This document shows positions 12,949-23,812 of a stretch of DNA of 64,000 nt, piece by piece. The DNA comes from Protea cynaroides (taxonomy: Eukaryota > Streptophyta > Magnoliopsida > Proteales > Proteaceae). The DNA lies in assembly GCA_028583415.1 (NCBI GenBank), contig CM053266.1, positions 39,427,758 to 39,491,757 of the forward strand. The letters run 5' to 3'. Position 1 is the stretch's first letter; each line of letters starts with the position of its first letter. Both the position numbers and the translations under genes were made by a program. The notes below the pieces were generated by a model. That model saw only the letters and a list, made by a program, of their open reading frames with translations, made no database searches and was not told where the DNA came from.

Positions 12949-14647
12949 TCAGCTGGAGCTAACTAAATCATAAGTTGACTCATATATATATGATGAACCT
13001 CCATTAACCAGTTTACAGTCCAATCGGATCTCCCCCTGCTGGCTCCCTGTTAACGGGCTGATATTACCCATATTTATCATGGATTGAGCAAAGCTTGCAA
13101 AGAAAGCGCTTTGATTGCTGCTGAAGTTGCTAACAATAGAGATAGTTACTGCACCCGAAGTTGAAAACAACTCTTGATCACTTTGGAGTAGACCTTCGTT
13201 ACTTTCAAGGTTAGAGTAATAGTTATTATCGAATCCATCAGGTGTAGTCGGGTCTAGGTCTGCTAGAACCGACCCATTTCCACCTTGGGGGCAAAGCTGT
13301 TGGAGTGTCGCCAAGTAGGTGGAGTTGAGACTCGGATCAGGACTACCAGTACTACTGAAATTGTACAGTCGATTAATGAAATTTTTACACTGGGCACGTC
13401 CGAATGTGTGGGCTCCTGAGAATCACAATTGTTTCCGATTCACATAGTTACATAATTAGAACTTGATCAAAGAGAATAGTTCATCTGCATATACTTATAT
13501 TATTCTTGGGATTCTATCGTCGTCAATATTCAATGGATCCCACACTCTAGAGGTGGGTCTCACATCACATCGATGGTGGTAAGATCTTATTGAGAGTACA
13601 TGTATGATCTGAACTCAAACTTTGAAAGGTTTGTTACCAGATAATGAAACAAGATCTGTGGTGTCAAGGCCGACAGCCGAGAACTTAGCTATAAGGGTGG
13701 TCAGATTTTCCGATGGAGCCGGAATATCAGTATTGGCACCGGTTAGATTTGTAGTTGTGCTATCTCTTCTTCCAAGTAAAACTGTCCATGAAGGTCCCCC
13801 TGCCTGTAAATCCACCACTTTTGGAGTTACATATTAATTGAAAACAATTTGTTTATCTTGTGTTGAAATTCGAATTGAGATCACCCGTATGCACATGTAC
13901 TCTCCAAGAGATTCCATCACCATCGATTTGGTATGGGACCCATCTCTTGAGTGTGGGACCCACCAAATATGGACGGTGATAGAATCCCAAGGAGAATACA
14001 TGCAACTTTGGAATTTCTTAAATTATGTTGGGAGTTTAATCCCACACTAACTACCAAGGGGAGTCCTTCCATGTACCTACGAGTTCCAATTTTTTAGACG
14101 AAAACTTTACTAAGTACATACCAAAACCACAGATTCTTGGGCTGCAATGGCTAGAATATCGGCACAGGAGACCACACCGGGGCAAGAATTCTCTAAAGCA
14201 GTCTTGATGTTGTCAACAACATCAAATCCTCTGGTGGAGTTGACGTTCGGAGCAGCATCTTTCTCGGTCTGTATGGTGCTGCTGTTGTCCAACAGAATCG
14301 ATCCATCACAACCCTACAAATAACATCATAAAATCAAGTTCAGTTTAGTCTAATAGTTTCCATGGGTGCGTGAAACAGTAACAAAAGCAACCCATTTGAC
14401 ACCATTAACATACATCGACAAAGCAATCATGGAAATGAAGTCGAATGAGGCTAGCACCAATTCGTATATCAGTCTGTGAAGCATTTGAGATAACTTGTTG
14501 GACGATGCTAAGAACATTGGGGCATGTGGTGTTGTAAAAATTAGCATCCAACTGAGCTGTTGATCCTCTGAGCATAGAAACCCAGAGAAGGAGAGCTGCT
14601 ATTGCTAAGGTGGAAGACGACATGATCTTTAAGCTAAAGGATGACAT
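12949..14647 (-). CDS. class III peroxidase, PRX53/54-like, gene 2
   Basis: Exons 14414-14647, 14122-14313, 13638-13803 and 12949-13415 join in frame through GT-AG introns to 352 residues. There is a signal peptide with a hydrophobic run (LAIAALLLWVSM) before AQLDANFY, distal RLHFHDC (R69, H73), GCDGS, and GAHTFG with the proximal His at about 200. It has a C-terminal extension of about 16 residues ending YDLVSSS after the usual VNGG; in horseradish-type peroxidases such tails can be vacuolar-sorting propeptides, but that role is inferred. I start at MSSFSLK (14647), as in genes 3 and 4, because the upstream Met at 14674 lies only 9 bp from the TATA box; MSSSTLA (14623) is also possible. Exon 1 is identical by eye to exon 1 of gene 3, although exons 2-4 differ. 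Introns 2 and 3 each hold a MITE-A. Confidence 0.95.
13474..13615. repeat. MITE-A copy in intron 3 of gene 2
   Basis: Left arm AGAGAATAGTTCATCTGC...TTGGGATTCTATCG; the centre carries CCCACACTCTAGAGGTGGG; the right arm ends in AGAGTACATGTATGATCTG. The ends are inverted relative to each other. Confidence 0.75.
13880..14007. repeat. MITE-A copy in intron 2 of gene 2
   Basis: Clear inverted arms: TCTCCAAGAGATTCCATCAC on the left against GTGATAGAATCCCAAGGAGA on the right, with the shared GGGACCCA...GAGTGTGGGACCC centre. Confidence 0.8.
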
Positions 14648-14682
14648 GATCAGATGAACCTTATTTAATGCCATCCTTACTC

Positions 14683-14690
14683 TATTTATA
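14683..14690 (-). promoter_or_regulatory. TATA box of peroxidase gene 2
   Basis: TATAAATA on the minus strand, 36 bp upstream of the chosen ATG. This implies a very short 5' leader. Confidence 0.6.
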
Positions 14691-14699
14691 GAGAGAAGA

Positions 14700-17600
14700 G
14701 GACAACCAAACAGCCGGACTAGTCTACCTGGAAAACCAGGTAAAACTAAACGTCATAGTTTTGACTTTTATTAGATGAGTGTCGATCAATCAACAGTTTA
14801 ACAAGTTTGGCTCTAGAATACAAGCAACCCAAAGAATACGACACATCTGGAATCTGGATGACAGGATGTCTCTCAATAGTGATCAACAAACCTCTTTTAT
14901 TTCAACATTTAGGTTGTGGGATTTTGTCAACCAGATGCTGAAATTGAAATGTGGATAAAGCTCTGGCCGACTGATCCAGGTGGTTCGTAATTAAAATTGA
15001 ATCAGTTTGAAAGTATATCAAATCAAATTTTCATACACATTTTTTGAAATTAGTGTAATTAAAAGCAAATAGTTTCGATTTTTATTTTTTTGAAAAATGA
15101 TTTTTTAAATTCAACAATACAAAATCGATGACAAAGTCCAATTGTAACTGAGATTACAATCAGACGAAGCCATTAAAATTAAGGGTTAAACAGAATTTCA
15201 TCAGTCAATTACTGTACCAGACCCTTTTTGGTTCGATAGTGACGAACCGAATCTATTTACCAAGTTGCAGATTTTGGATTAGGCCATTTGATTCCCTTCT
15301 AGTACCTAGCTATGCCCGTGCAGTAGGTGTGGAAGTGATCCAGGTCAGTGGTCCGTGGGGAAAAATATGACAAAAAAATAAAGGAAAAATGTAGCGCAAG
15401 CAGTGGTTGCACCGGGTAAACATGACGCTCCATCTACCTTCATCCATCAATAAAAAGCCAAAGAATAGTTTCTTTCTAGATAAGTAGACATGTTTAATCT
15501 TCATCTTTCCCATGTTTAAGTTTCCTGGTGAAGTGGACATTGAGGTCTAAAGTCTAACAGTGAACAGAATTATGTCCTCATTGAAGCTAGAGTACAAATT
15601 GCAAGGAAAAGGAGAAAAACTCTAGTTTAAAACAAATGTATCGTTCTCCATTGATAACTGGTCATAAAAATCAACTGGTCTATATGCATCTTAACACTTT
15701 AAAAACTAAAGTTATATGCGTCATTACATTAGGTTAAACGGAATGTATATAATCCGGTCTGTTTGAGTGATAGCCGAATACGCATCCAAATCCGACCACA
15801 GTTATCCGAATTTGAATACAAATCTAATTGTTCGAATTCAGATTCCCCTAAATGGATGCGAATTCGAATCAAGTCCATTTACATCCTTATACAAAACCCT
15901 CCAAATATCTCATTGGTTGTATGAATCCCAAGATGGGCAAAAACGACAGGTTGAAAATCATCTAACGGAATACGCATCCATATATTGGGCCAACTCATGA
16001 TTCTTCATTAGAAAGCCCAAAACCTTAATGCTTGGACCAACCCATCCGAATCTATCTTAATGCCTTCGAAAGCCCAAAACCTTTGTGCTTGAAGCTGAAT
16101 CTGTCGTTCCTATATTGGGCCAACCCATACTTCATTGGACTTGCAGGAGTGCAAATGGGCTTCTTCCCTGTCTTGCAGTTCAGCCGAAAATGGAGTCTAT
16201 TCAGAATGCGGTGGATAGGAGGCCTACGTTGGACCAATTTGCCCTTGGGCTATTGGAATTAACGAAGTTATGTAAAGGTAAAAATAAGAGATAACGGGGT
16301 AGCTCAGTTGGTAAGTAACCTTATTTTAGGAAGCAAACGTCCTCAGCGCCACCTACAAAGGATTTCAAGTTTTTCACTCGTTTTGACTTGTTTGATCAAT
16401 GTAGGTTGCAGGGTCTTAGATTAGCACGGGTTTACCCGGTCTACCGGAAGAGTTGGTTGTGGGACTCTCATTAAAAGGAAAAACAAAATTAAAGAATAAA
16501 TTTTGTCTACAATGACTTTGTGAATTAGTTATGTCCATATGGATTATGGACAGTTTTTGATTATTGGGCAAACAGGGAACACTTAAGATTGGTCACAAAT
16601 CAAATTTAGTTAGTCTTAATTATAGCTCACCTTATTTATGTCTTTTTCCCTAATTTTTCAGTTGTACTTATTTGTTTTTTAAATACTTAGAAGAAAATTT
16701 GACTTTTTAAAACAAAATTTAAGGCATTATATTAAAAAAAAATTTTTGGTAAACAGGCATTATATTAATTAACATGTGTAAAATCAGAATGGTGTGAAAC
16801 ATTCATGACATGATGATTTGGATCCCTTGAAAAATGCCACCTTAGCAAAATTAAGTTGTGACTTCTAACACTATTGCTGTTATGAACCCCATTCGCAAAA
16901 TTAAGTCATCATGTTTGAGTATAAAGATTAGAGAATCACGGTTTTGAATCTTAGGCGTTTGGTTCTCATACTGTTGTCAAAGGTTAGAATTGAATACTGT
17001 GATGTACGATGTAGAAAGCAAAATGAATCTATGGCGTACGTTATCTGTTTGGTTGCAAAAGAAATTGAAGGGAAGGGAAATAAAAATTTAAAACTTTAAA
17101 AAGAACACTTTTATAGTAATAACAGAACATTGTATTTTTTTTAGTGGATCCTACTCTAAATTACATTAATAATGAGGCGGGGAATGGAACAAATGCAAGA
17201 GAAGATATTCAAATTCGAGACCTCCTCCCAGCCTCTACTTCAATAAGCAAAGGGCTAACATGAGATATTTTTATAAATTACCAAAATTTCTTACTATATT
17301 TAGTAATGCTACTTATTTAACGTAAAATTTATTTTACTCTTTCAAAGACAAGGTATTTGGATGCAAAATAAAATATAAGTTCATAATCAAAATAAAATGA
17401 TTTGAAATAAATTAAATAATCATGTGATAGCATGTACTCTAATGTTAACAAATATTTCTTTTTTAGTTTAAAAATTTTCACCACACTTCTCTTCAATTCC
17501 TTTTACACAATCAAAACCGTAGGGATTGCAACTGTGATGGAAGACAGCATGGGTATGACTTTCGAAACAACTCTATATTGAAAGGAAAAATAAAAGGTTA

Positions 17601-18361
17601 TTAATACTAGAGTTCTGTTGTACTAGTCTTTTACTATAATAATTTAACTTCTGTTATTCGTGGTTTCTCATGGCAATCTCGTGCTCATCTATGACAATAT
17701 GACCTGTTGAATTGAGCTAAACACTTTTTGACATTTGATCACCATTGGTAGGCAAGTCTTCTCCCACATTATTAACCAAGGCTCTAGAGTTGTAATGTAT
17801 ATGAAACTTTTCTAATGTGAATGAAAAAAACCATTTGATCTTGTTAAAGAAAACTTTCACTATGATAAATAATGGGGTTACAATTCTTCCTATTGATCGA
17901 TGCTTAACAGGTTTAAGGGTGTCAATAATGAAATCGAACCATCTATTGAAACATTTAAATCAAAATCGTAAAACTGATTATTAAACGGTTCGATTCTAAT
18001 TTAAAAAATTAAACCATTTAAACCGACTATTTGAACCATTAAGACCGACTAAACATTTACTTTAATCTTAGGGCTAAATGCTTATTTGTAGGAATAAATT
18101 TTATTTTAAAAGCTTTCTGTGTGATATACTTCTAAATCGTAAGTTCACTTTCATATATGATTTTAATATTTTCATTGACCTTCCATCTATTTTGTTCCTA
18201 ACTCTATTCCTGTCCTTGTCGGCAACAAAACCTCTTATAAATAGAAAACCAAAAGGTAAGAATTTTGAAACTGTTTAATAAATAGTTCGGTTTTAGTTAC
18301 TCGTGACACATCGAAATAGAATCCAAAACAACATCATTTAACACCCGCCCTTAGCTTAGCA
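14700..18361. other. spacer between genes 2 and 3; no gene
   Basis: From about 15590 to 17800 it is paralogous to 5400-7500 and 23800-25500 (AATTCGAATT-rich DNA, the TATTGGGCC...CATACTTCATTGGAC block at about 16110, and a GAGACCTCCTCCCAGCCTC block at 17216). The open frame at 16032-16262 is a shadow of this repeat. Confidence 0.6.
16292..16500 (+). repeat. SINE-like dispersed repeat, copy 2
   Basis: Begins CGGGGTAGCTCAGTTGGTAAG (the best A-box match of the three copies), followed by the shared AGGAAGCAAACGTCCTC body and an A-rich 3' end. Confidence 0.45.
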
Positions 18362-18366
18362 TATCA

Positions 18367-18803
18367 TGTTAGAAAATTCTAATGCAAGTTAGGGTTTTCT
18401 CATGAGATTTCCCATGAACCCTAATGAATCCACCACACAGATCATTAGAATAGAATGAACATTAAAAGAGATGATAGAACACATATCATTTGGTGTATAT
18501 TGATTTTCGATCGTTTTCTATAGCTTGAATGCCTCGATTAAAGTCTCCATAGCCTCTTGGGATCTTTTTTTTGCTTCTGTGAGTATGGGAGCATCAAAGA
18601 GATAAAAAACCAATGGCTGCGGGGACCCTAACCATAGTATTTATAATACTATCCCTAACCTAGAACCATTCCCACAGTGGACCGGATTGGTAGTCTCTAA
18701 CTAGTGACGAACCAGACCTGAACCGATCAAACTAGTAATTAATGAACTTCCACTTAACAACTGATTAGGTAATTAATCAAGCCCATACAATAGGAATCTA
18801 ACA
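18367..18803. mobile_element. 437-bp solo LTR-like insertion
   Basis: Ends are inverted (TGTTAGA at the left, TCTAACA at the right). It is flanked by TATCA (18362-18366) and AATCA (18804-18808), a 5-bp target duplication with one mismatch. The paralogous spacer near 25935 has the uninterrupted TTAGCAAATCATCCC. A TATAAATA on the minus strand near 18640 suggests the LTR may read leftward. No internal coding sequence, so a solo LTR is the simplest reading. Confidence 0.75.
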
Positions 18804-18808
18804 AATCA

Positions 18809-19184
18809 TCCCTCTTTCCTTTCACAGAAAATACTTAAAAAGAGTTTGAATCGGTTAACATGACTTAAGAAGATGTGAGAGAGAGTTAGAGTCATTTTTT
18901 GTTCCTAATTCCGTTATTTCATTAGACTCTTCCAATAATTTTCAAATCCCTTATTAATGATACTTAATGTTGATATATGTACATGGAAAACCATTTCAAC
19001 TAAAAAGTTTTTGTTATTCATAAATATATCTGCATACATACTCAATCCCTGCCAACAATTTTCAAACCCCTTTTAATGCTGATATGGAAAACCATTTCAA
19101 CTAAAAAGACTTGTTATTCATAAATATTATATCTGAATACATTCAAACTCACACTGGTTTTATTCGGTAGATAAGCTATGTCCA
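18809..19184. other. spacer downstream of gene 3
   Basis: Paralogous to 12590-12948 and 25940-26328; carries the same AAAACCATTTCAACTA block. No gene. Confidence 0.7.
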
Positions 19185-20907
19185 TCAGCTGGAGCTAACT
19201 AAATCATAAGTTGACTCATATATATATGATGAATCTCCATTAACCAGTCTACAGTCCAATCGGATCTCCCCCTCGCTCCCAGTTAACGGGCTGATATTAC
19301 CCATTTTTATCATGGATTGAGCAAAAGTTTCAAAGAAAGCGCATTGATTGCTGCTGAAGTTGCTAACGATAGAGATGGTATCTGCACCCGAAGTTGAATA
19401 CAACTCTTGATCACTTTGGAGTAGACCTTCGTTACTTTCAAGGTTAGAGTAATAGTTATTATCGAATCCATCTGGTGTAGTTGGGTCTAGGTCTGCTAGA
19501 ACAGACCCATTTCCACCTTGGGGGCAAAGCTGTTGGAGTGTCGCCAAGTAGGTGGAGTTGAGACTCGGATCGGGACTACCAGTACCGCTGAAATTGTACA
19601 GTCGATCAATGAAATTTTTACACTGGGCACGTCCGAATGTGTGGGCACCTGAGAATCACAATTGTTTAATTTGATAAGATGAATTATCAACTAATGATTC
19701 ATTAGTTACACAACTAAAACTTAAAGAGAATAATTCATCTGCTTGTAGTTATATCTTTTCTGGGATTTCATCACTTTCAATATTTAATGGATCCCACACT
19801 TTAGAGGTGGGTCCTACGTCATATCGACGGTGATAAGATCCTATGGAGAGTACAATTACATGTAGATGATCTGAACTCAAACTTGAAAGCTTCTTACCAG
19901 ATAATGCAACAAGATCTGTGGTGTCAAGGCCGACATCCGAGAACTTAGTTATAAGAGTGGTCAGATTTTCCGACGGAGCTGGAAGATTAGTATTGGCACC
20001 GGTTACGTTTGCGGTTGTGCTATCTCTTCTTCCAAGTAAAACAGTCCATGAAGGTCCTCCTGCCTGTAAACCCACCAGTTTAGGAGTTACATATTAATTG
20101 AAAACAACTTGTTTATCTTGTGATGAATATGAGAGTTTAGTCTCACAGAGACTACCAATTTCCATGGATTTTAATCCTCTTATGCCTCTCATGTTGGCAT
20201 GAGAAAATTCAATGACTGTAGTTCACTTTGCGTCTCATATCGATGTATTGGTATACGTACACAATAGATTACATCCTCATGATTTCCTCATGCCAACATA
20301 AATGGCACAAGAGGATTTGAATCCGTCCTTCCATACACTTACAAATTCGAATTTTTGAGATAAAATTTTTACGAACTACATACCAAAACCACAGCTTCTT
20401 CGGCTGCAATGGCTAGAATGTCGGCACAGGAGACCACACCGGGGCAAGAATTCTCTAAAGCGGTCTTGATGTCGTCGACAACATCAAATCCTCTGGTGGA
20501 GTTGACGTTAGGAGCAGCATCTTTCTCAGTCTCTATGGTGCTGCTGTTGTCCAACAGAATCGATCCATCACAACCCTAAAAATAACATCATAAAACCAAG
20601 TTCAGTTTAGTCTAATAGTTTCCATGGGCATGAAACAGTAACAAAAGCAGCCCATTTGACACCATTAACATACATCGACAAAGCAATCATGGAAATGAAG
20701 TCGAATGAGGCTAGCACCAATTCGTATATCAGTCTGTGAAGCATTTGAGATAACTTGTTGGACGATGCTAAGAACATTGGGGCATGTGGTGTTGTAAAAA
20801 TTAGCATCCAACTGAGCTGTTGATCCTCTGAGCATAGAAACCCAGAGAAGGAGAGCTGCTATTGCTAAGGTGGAAGACGACATGATCTTTAAGCTAAAGG
20901 ATGACAT
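19185..20907 (-). CDS. class III peroxidase, PRX53/54-like, gene 3
   Basis: Exons 20674-20907, 20384-20575, 19898-20063 and 19185-19648 join through GT-AG introns to 351 residues. Signal peptide, distal RLHFHDC, GCDGS, GAHTFG with proximal His at about 200, and all eight conserved cysteines are present. It has one extra Cys in exon 4 (NQCAFF where genes 2 and 4 have NQSAFF). The C-terminal tail YDLVSSS is kept. Exons 2-4 group with gene 4 (IETEKDA, ANVTGANTNLP, QELYSTSGAD), but exon 1 is identical to gene 2, a mosaic pattern suggesting gene conversion. The TATA box lies only 31 bp above this ATG, so translation may really begin at MSSSTLA (20883), which still leaves a good signal peptide. Confidence 0.94.
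19730..19878. repeat. MITE-A copy in intron 3 of gene 3
   Basis: Same position and architecture as the intron-3 copies of genes 2 and 4 (GGATCCCACACTTTAGAGGTGGG centre, AGAGTAC...GTAGATGATCTGAACTC right end), so it was inherited through gene duplication. Confidence 0.75.
20172..20323. repeat. MITE-B copy in intron 2 of gene 3
   Basis: A second foldback family: left arm AATCCTCTTATGCCTCTCATGTTGGCATGAG, right arm CTCATGCCAACATAAATGGCACAAGAGGATT in inverted orientation, about 150 bp overall. It occupies intron 2, where genes 2 and 4 instead carry MITE-A. Another copy is at 43037-43188. Confidence 0.8.
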
Positions 20908-20938
20908 GATCAGATGAACCTTAATGCCATCCTTACTC

Positions 20939-20946
20939 TATTTATA
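20939..20946 (-). promoter_or_regulatory. TATA box of peroxidase gene 3
   Basis: TATAAATA on the minus strand in a block shared with genes 2 and 4 (TATTTATAGAGAGAAGAGGACAACC on the plus strand). Confidence 0.6.
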
Positions 20947-20949
20947 GAG

Positions 20950-21957
20950 AGAAGAGGACAACCAAACAGCCAGAGTAGTCCACCAGGAAAACCAGGTAGA
21001 ACTGAACTTCATAGTTTTGACTTTTATTAGATGAGTGTCGATCAATCAACACTACAAAGGCGCGCTTTTAAGAAGTTGGTTTCTAGAATACACGCAACCC
21101 GAAGAATACGACACATCTAGAATCTGGATGACTGGATGTCTCTCAGATCAATGGTGATCAACAAACCTCTTTTATTTCAACATTTATGTTGTGGGATTTT
21201 GTTAACCACATGGTGATATTGACATGTGGATAAAGCTCTGGCCGACTGACCAGGTGGTTTCACCCCAATGAAATTGTTCCAAATTAAAATTGGATGTCTT
21301 AAAGTAACCGATAGGTTACAGCAAATTTCAGCTCTTACTTTTTCTTCTGAAGCGAGTGTACAATATCAAACCAGTTTTTCATACACATTTCTTGAAATTA
21401 GTGTAATTAAAAGATAATAGTTTCCATTTTTTTTTAAATCCAACAATACAAAATCGATGACAAAGTTCAGTTGGAACTGAAGTTACAATCAGAAAAACCA
21501 TTAAAATTAAGGGTTAAGCAGAATTTCATCAGTCACCAGCCCAATCGGCTAATTGGTATACCATGTGGAAGATTTTGGAGTAGGGGCCATTTGATTCTTC
21601 TCTAGTACCTAGGCCCTTGTAGTCGGTGTGGAAGTGTTCCAAGTCAGTGGTCGGTGAAGAAAATTTTGCTTGCGGGGAAAGTAAACATTTCTCATATAAA
21701 TTCATCCAGAAAAAACAAAAACGTGTCTCGTACAAGATATAAGTCATGCATAAATATGCTTTATAGCTAATCGATCGCCATATTTCCTGAGTTAAGCCTC
21801 AATGGTCAAAGAACTGAACATTTAATTTGAAATTGAAGTGTGAACTTGGGAAATTTTTTTTTCATCATAATAAAATCTATGGAATTTTTTTTAGGGTACC
21901 CCTAAATTTCACCGAATGTGAAAATCTCTAAAAATTCTATCCTATCCTAGAATCATT
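20950..21957. other. 5' flank and spacer of gene 3
   Basis: Paralogous to the upstream DNA of genes 2 (14.7-15.5 kb) and 4 (28.1-29.3 kb), including ATTAGATGAGTGTCGATCAATCAACA. No coding exon seen. Confidence 0.6.
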
Positions 21958-22545
21958 AGGCGTCCGTTTGATAAAACTTCTGCTTTTAGATTTTGAATTC
22001 TGGTTCAAATTTAAATTCTACTCCAAGTTATTCTAGAATTATTTTGGAGTAAAAACTTGTTTGATAATGCAATTATGAAATAGATTCCAGAGCATTTTTG
22101 GATTAGAAACATGTTTATAACATACTATCCCCCCAATCGAAGTCTAGAAAAACAGTCGTAGTAGTGGTGGGTGGTGGCAGTGGTGGTGATGGTGGTGGGT
22201 GGTGGGTGGTGGGTGGTGGGGTGGTGGTGGCGATGATGGTGGTGGTGGTGGTGAGTGGTGGTGATGGTGATGATGGTGGTGGTGTCAGCGGCGGCGGTGG
22301 TCAAGTGAGAGTCATGTGAGAGTCGACTATTTTCTTTCTTCCAAAAAGTTGATCCAACAGTTTGAAGCAAATATTTATGACTCTAAAATTTTGGATCCTG
22401 GAGCCATTCTAAATCCGGTTCACTCTATGGGAGTTGGAATCCAATCGAATTTATCAAACACGCTTCTACTCCAAAATGGCTCCTTAAGAGCCAGAATCCA
22501 TAGAATCCAGAAACAGAAGTTTTATCAAACATGCCCTAAGATTTC
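21958..22545. mobile_element. TIR element (MITE-like) with an internal GGT repeat
   Basis: Left end GGCGTCCGTTTGATAAAACTTCTG; right end CAGAAGTTTTATCAAACATGCCC, its near-perfect reverse complement. Length is about 590 bp. The open frame read as histidine-rich on the minus strand is only the GGT repeat. Target duplication is ambiguous (TTA/TAA at the borders), so superfamily is not assigned. Confidence 0.75.
22160..22300. repeat. imperfect (GGT)n / (GTG)n tract
   Basis: About 140 bp of GGTGGTGGGTGG-type repeats interrupted by GAT, inside the TIR element at 21958-22545. Confidence 0.9.
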
Positions 22546-22911
22546 TTTTCTTTGCTCTTTTCCACCACAGAACTTCCCCTAAAACCTATAACACCTCCCC
22601 CCAAATTCAAATCCTCTCCTCCCAAATATCAAGGAGGAGGGGCGGCGGCAAGGATGGATGGCTGACACCTGAGGCTTGGGTGAATCCGATCCCTCCATCC
22701 GAGCTGACACCCCCTTGTCGGCTTGGCCTGTGATCTCTGATGGAAGGCTCAGATTCACCCGAACCCCAGGTGTCAGCCATCCATCCAAGTCACTGCCTCT
22801 CCTCCAGAATCTCTAGGAGGGGAGGATTTGAATGGGAGAGGGGGGGAATTGGTTTTAGCCTTTTAGGGGAAGTACTCTGGTGGAAAAGAGCAAAGAAAAG
22901 AAATCTTAATG
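22546..22911. mobile_element. long-TIR foldback element with MITE-C interior
   Basis: Terminal inverted repeats of about 80-90 bp: AAGATTTCTTTTCTTTGCTC at the left and GAGCAAAGAAAAGAAATCTT at the right, continuing through a TTCCCCTAAAA / TTTTAGGGGAA arm and an ATTCAAATCCTC / GAGGATTTGAAT arm. The GC-rich centre (GGCTGACACCTGAG...CCCAGGTGTCAGCC) resembles 6346-6570 and 43189-43446. TAA lies at both borders. It abuts the preceding TIR element directly, so one may have inserted beside the other. Confidence 0.8.
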
Positions 22912-23097
22912 ATTCTCTACTTTGATGCAAATCTTGAGAAAATTTGTCCTTAAAATCCCACTTATAAGATGGGGGAAATTCATGACCATATCAAACCACA
23001 CTAAGTTGTTTACGGGATCAATTTAAGACTAACCCCGATAAAACTAATATGACATATTGTAACACAGACGCATGCACTAAAAAATGGAGTTCAAATC

Positions 23098-23253
23098 ATT
23101 TACATGTACCTGTGCTCTCTATGAGATTCTATCATTGTTGATATGGTGTAAGTCTCATCTCTAGAGTGTAAGATCTATTAGACCCATTAAATATGAACAG
23201 TGATGAGATACTAAGGAAGATACAAGTACATACAGGTAAATTATTCTCTAAAA
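23098..23253. repeat. MITE-A copy beside the orphan exon
   Basis: Inserted in the intron-2 remnant. The core has GATTCTATCATTGTTGATATGG opposite ACAGTGATGAGATACTAAGG, and the right end is GTAAATTATTCTC. Confidence 0.7.
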
Positions 23254-23525
23254 AATACCACTAACTTATTAAAAAGACAAAATCTCTAGCAGCGATAGCT
23301 AGTATATCGGCACAGGATACAACTCCAATGCATGCACTTTCAACTGCCCTCTTGATAGTATCCACAACCTCAAATCCTCTTGCAGAGTTTTTGTTGACGA
23401 TAGCAAATTTCTCACCATCACTCCCGTCCAAGAGAAGTGACGCGCCACAACCCTGTACAAATTAAAAAGTGTGATTAATAAAAAGATAGTGAAATTAAAT
23501 AGCAAGGGTAGTGGTGGTGGAAGAG

Positions 23526-23527
<2 letters not shown>

Positions 23528-23579
<52 letters not shown>
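23528..23579. repeat. (AT)n microsatellite
   Basis: About 52 bp of alternating AT inside the intron-1 remnant of the orphan peroxidase exon. Gene 5 has a short ATATATATA at the matching place (about 41725). Confidence 0.95.
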
Positions 23580-23584
<5 letters not shown>

Positions 23585-23812
23585 TGACTCTAGAGATGTA
23601 AATTAAGTTTTCAAAAGAATCCACACTGGAAGTAGCTCTCATTCAATAGCAGAAGATAGTTCAAAAAATAAACATGGCAATCTTTCAGAGTCAATTCTAG
23701 ATCTTTCAAAACGTCTTACTCACAAACAGAAATACAGTCAACAAGCATGAACATGTATGCATGAAGAGAGCAAGCGAATTTGAGTTGCAGTTGATATTAT
23801 CCAGTTTCCCTA

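Noticed and set aside
14648..14674. Upstream Met (MALNKVHLI) as the start of gene 2
   Set aside because: It lies 9 bp from the TATA box, so it should be upstream of the transcript start, and it is absent from genes 3 and 4.
16292..16365. A tRNA gene starting GGGGTAGCTCAGTTGG
   Set aside because: Only the A-box half is tRNA-like; there is no acceptor-stem pairing or B box, and two other copies share the same non-tRNA body.
22125..22370. Histidine/threonine-rich minus-strand open frame
   Set aside because: It is the translation of the GGT microsatellite inside a TIR element.
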